Shown here piece by piece: positions 6,110-7,612 of a stretch of 7,612 bases of DNA. Below the pieces are notes generated by a model. The model was not told where the DNA came from. It did no database searches and worked only from the letters and a program-made list of their open reading frames with translations. The position numbers and the translations under genes were made by a program. Each line of letters begins with the position of its first letter. The stretch's first letter is position 1. This DNA comes from Clostridiales bacterium (GTDB lineage: Bacteria; Bacillota; Clostridia; Oscillospirales; Oscillospiraceae): NCBI GenBank assembly GCA_012729875.1, contig JAAYCC010000138.1, forward strand, positions 1 through 7,612, in the 5' to 3' direction.

Positions 6110-7411
6110 ATGAAATATCTCTGGACTCAGGACGTAGAGCCCATACGCTTTCCAAAGCTTACAAATGACCTTACAACGGATGTGCTGATTATCGGCGGCG
6201 GTATGGCCGGCATACTCTGTGCGCGGCTTTTGCAAGAGAGAGGTATAGACTGTACAGTCGTCGAGGCCTCGGTCATAGGCGGCGGTATAACCAAAGGCAC
6301 CACCGCCGTAATTACCGCGCAGCATGATACGCTGTATACGGATCTGGCAGCGGATTTTGGCTTAGAAAAGGCAAAACAATATCTTGATGCTAACCTCAGG
6401 GCAGTCGGGCAGTTTAGGGAAATGTCGCGGGAGATTCCCTGCGACTTTGAGGATAAGCCCTCGGTTATGTACTCCCTTTTCGATAGAAAAACACTTGAGC
6501 GGGAGGCGGAAACGGTTTGCAGTCTGGGCTTTTCCGCAGAATTCACAACAAAGACACAGCTTCCCTTCAAAATAGCAGGGGCCGTCAGATATCCGTATAT
6601 GGCGCAGTTCCACCCGCTCAAGTTCCTTTTTGGGGCGGCGGAAGGTCTTGACATATATGAGGGAACATTTGTACGCAGAGTGAAAGGTAATACAGCCTAC
6701 ACCGACAGAGGCAGGATAAAGGCGCGGAAAATCGTAATTGCCACGCACTACCCGTTTATAAACAGCCGGGGTATGTATTCCATGAAGCTCTATCAGATGC
6801 GTTCATTCGTCGTGGCGCTGGAAAACGCGCCGGATCTCTCTGGCACATATGTGGATACAGCCGAGGGCGGCATGTATTTTCGAAATTATAAAAACTACCT
6901 GCTGGTGGGCGGCGGAGATCACAGAACCGGCAAAAATGGTGGGGGAATCGAAGCGGTTCGGGATTTCGTGAGACATCACTTCCCGGATGCGAGAGAAAAA
7001 TATGCATGGGCGACACAGGATTGTATGAGTTTGGACGGCATACCATATATAGGATGTTATAGCCCCTCTATGCCGGACGTCTATGTGGCAACAGGCTTTA
7101 ACGAGTGGGGGATGACCTCCTCAATGGCCGCAGCCAACATACTCGCCGATATGATAAGCGGAGAAGAAAATGAGTTTGCCCCGGTGTTTGCGCCGGACAG
7201 AAGCGTAATGCATAAGCAGCTCTTTGTAAACCTCGGTACAAGCCTCGGAAATCTTGTACTGCCAACTGCCAAGCGCTGCCCGCATCTCGGCTGTGCGCTC
7301 AAGTGGAACGATGAAGAGCAGAGCTGGGACTGCCCCTGCCACGGCTCGCGCTTTGACAGACAAGGAGGGCTGGTCGACAATCCGGCTATGCGAGGTATTC
7401 ATTTAAAGTAA
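6110..7411 (+). CDS. FAD-dependent oxidoreductase with C-terminal Rieske [2Fe-2S] domain (YhfW-like)
   Basis: This predicted cytoplasmic flavoprotein (433 aa) has two domains. The first is a D-amino-acid-oxidase-type FAD domain: TDVLIIGGGMAGILCARLL at about 23-41 holds the GxGxxG dinucleotide motif (G29-G34), and E52 at the end of the second strand would bind the adenosine ribose. GGITKGTTAVITAQHDTLY at about 58-76 is typical of the YhfW-like group. A second FAD-contact region, SLDGIPYIG...VYVATGFNEWGMTSSMAAANILADMI, follows later. The second domain is Rieske-type: C390-P-H392-LGC395, 15 residues, then C408-P-C410-H411-GS. C390/H392 and C408/H411 would ligate the cluster, and C395/C410 could form the disulfide seen in bc1/b6f-type Rieske proteins. 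It is shorter than Bacillus YhfW (about 500 aa from memory). No signal peptide is present. Substrate and electron partner are unknown. It may be co-transcribed with spoVAE or independent. Confidence 0.9.
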   Translation: MKYLWTQDVEPIRFPKLTNDLTTDVLIIGGGMAGILCARLLQERGIDCTVVEASVIGGGITKGTTAVITAQHDTLYTDLAADFGLEKAKQYLDANLRAVGQFREMSREIPCDFEDKPSVMYSLFDRKTLEREAETVCSLGFSAEFTTKTQLPFKIAGAVRYPYMAQFHPLKFLFGAAEGLDIYEGTFVRRVKGNTAYTDRGRIKARKIVIATHYPFINSRGMYSMKLYQMRSFVVALENAPDLSGTYVDTAEGGMYFRNYKNYLLVGGGDHRTGKNGGGIEAVRDFVRHHFPDAREKYAWATQDCMSLDGIPYIGCYSPSMPDVYVATGFNEWGMTSSMAAANILADMISGEENEFAPVFAPDRSVMHKQLFVNLGTSLGNLVLPTAKRCPHLGCALKWNDEEQSWDCPCHGSRFDRQGGLVDNPAMRGIHLK

Positions 7412-7457
7412 AAAAGTGGAAAATCTAAAGAGATACAGAAAGCCAAAGCCATTTTCA
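7412..7457 (+). other. A-rich spacer after the FAD/Rieske gene, no clear terminator
   Basis: This A-rich stretch between the oxidoreductase stop and the tRNA promoter has no coding signal and no strong hairpin with a U tract. A weak pairing of GGAAAAT near 7419 with ATTTTCA near 7451 has a long loop and is not convincing. Confidence 0.4.
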
Positions 7458-7486
7458 TTGACACCTGAGCCTCTCTGTGCTAATAT
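7458..7486 (+). promoter_or_regulatory. Predicted promoter of tRNA-Leu
   Basis: A perfect TTGACA (7458-7463) is followed after 17 bases by TAATAT (7481-7486), which is preceded by TGC (7478-7480) as in extended -10 promoters. Transcription would start near 7493, about 35 bases before the tRNA. The -10 lies inside a 19-base inverted repeat (7475-7493). Confidence 0.75.
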
Positions 7487-7493
7487 AGCACAG
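7475..7493. repeat. Inverted repeat over the tRNA promoter -10 region
   Basis: CTGTGCTA (7475-7482) and TAGCACAG (7486-7493) are perfect complements around a 3-base centre ATA. The repeat covers the extended -10 and ends at the predicted start. It could be an operator, a hairpin ending readthrough from the upstream gene (no U tract follows), or coincidence. Confidence 0.55.
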
Positions 7494-7527
7494 TTGAAAG
7501 GTGCTTTTCACTGAAAAAACAGTATCT

Positions 7528-7612
7528 GCGGATGTGATGGAATTGGCAGACATGCAAGATTTAGGTTCTTGTGTCGCAAGACGTGGGGGTTCAAGTCCCT
7601 TCATCCGCACCA
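7528..7612 (+). tRNA. tRNA-Leu, anticodon UAG
   Basis: This 85-base class II tRNA is complete and carries an encoded CCA at the window's last bases. The acceptor stem GCGGATG pairs with CATCCGC, followed by discriminator A and CCA. The D arm has ATG/CAT around GAATTGGCAGA. The anticodon stem CAAGA (7555-7559) pairs with TCTTG (7567-7571) around loop TTTAGGT, placing TAG at 7562-7564, which reads CUN leucine codons (best CUA). A variable arm with GTC-GCAA-GAC marks the long-arm leucine/serine/tyrosine class. The T arm is GGGGG-TTCAAGT-CCCTT, with two G-U pairs. G37 follows the anticodon, as expected for this leucine isoacceptor. Confidence 0.97.

Noticed and set aside
7528..7612. tRNA-Leu 3' end as an integration (att) site
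   Set aside because: tRNA genes are common targets, but the window ends at the CCA and shows no integrase gene or duplicated tRNA fragment.
1..7612. CRISPR arrays, insertion sequences, toxin-antitoxin or phage-defence genes
   Set aside because: No regularly spaced repeats, transposase motifs, terminal repeats or defence-type domains were seen; nearly all of the sequence is accounted for by eight recognisable genes.

Overview
The window looks like chromosomal DNA from an endospore-forming member of the Clostridia/Firmicutes. The evidence is two spoVA sporulation genes, strong AGGAGG-type ribosome binding sites, a lipobox on the sugar-binding protein, and Firmicutes-style organisation of the sugar operon (no ATPase gene beside the permeases). 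Base composition is intermediate, roughly half G+C by eye. Species cannot be assigned from the sequence alone; a gut Oscillospiraceae-like clostridium would fit but is only a guess.

Left half (about 1-4391, all minus strand). An operon for uptake and use of a glucan-type oligosaccharide is read leftwards: a lipoprotein solute-binding protein (4391-3093), a MalF-type permease (2990-2139), a MalG-type permease (2142-1300, ATGA overlap with the previous gene) and malQ, 4-alpha-glucanotransferase (1286 to beyond the left edge, C-terminus missing). MalQ suggests that the imported substrate is maltose or a maltodextrin. A perfect 16-bp stem-loop lies between the binding-protein gene and the first permease gene, where it could set a high ratio of binding protein to permease. 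No transporter ATPase and no regulator gene are present in the window.

Middle (4392-4632). A 241-bp AT-rich divergent intergenic region holds a good vegetative-type promoter for the sugar operon, with a perfect 20-bp palindrome just downstream of the predicted start that looks like an operator. It also holds a possible forespore-sigma-type promoter for the rightward operon. The -10 regions of the two promoters are nearly identical 17-bp sequences in opposite orientation.

Right half (4633-7612, all plus strand). spoVAD and spoVAE (SpoVAEb type) overlap by one base; in Bacillus the SpoVA proteins move dipicolinic acid into the forespore. The usual upstream partner spoVAC is not next to them. 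After an 83-bp gap with small inverted repeats comes a YhfW-like oxidoreductase, an FAD domain fused to a C-terminal Rieske [2Fe-2S] domain. The window ends exactly at the encoded CCA of a tRNA-Leu(UAG), which has its own consensus-like promoter.

Most genes belong to well-known families. I did not find a convincing undescribed system. The points most worth checking are the mirrored promoter/operator architecture between the sugar operon and the spore operon, the spoVAD-spoVAE pair without spoVAC, and the intercistronic hairpin.
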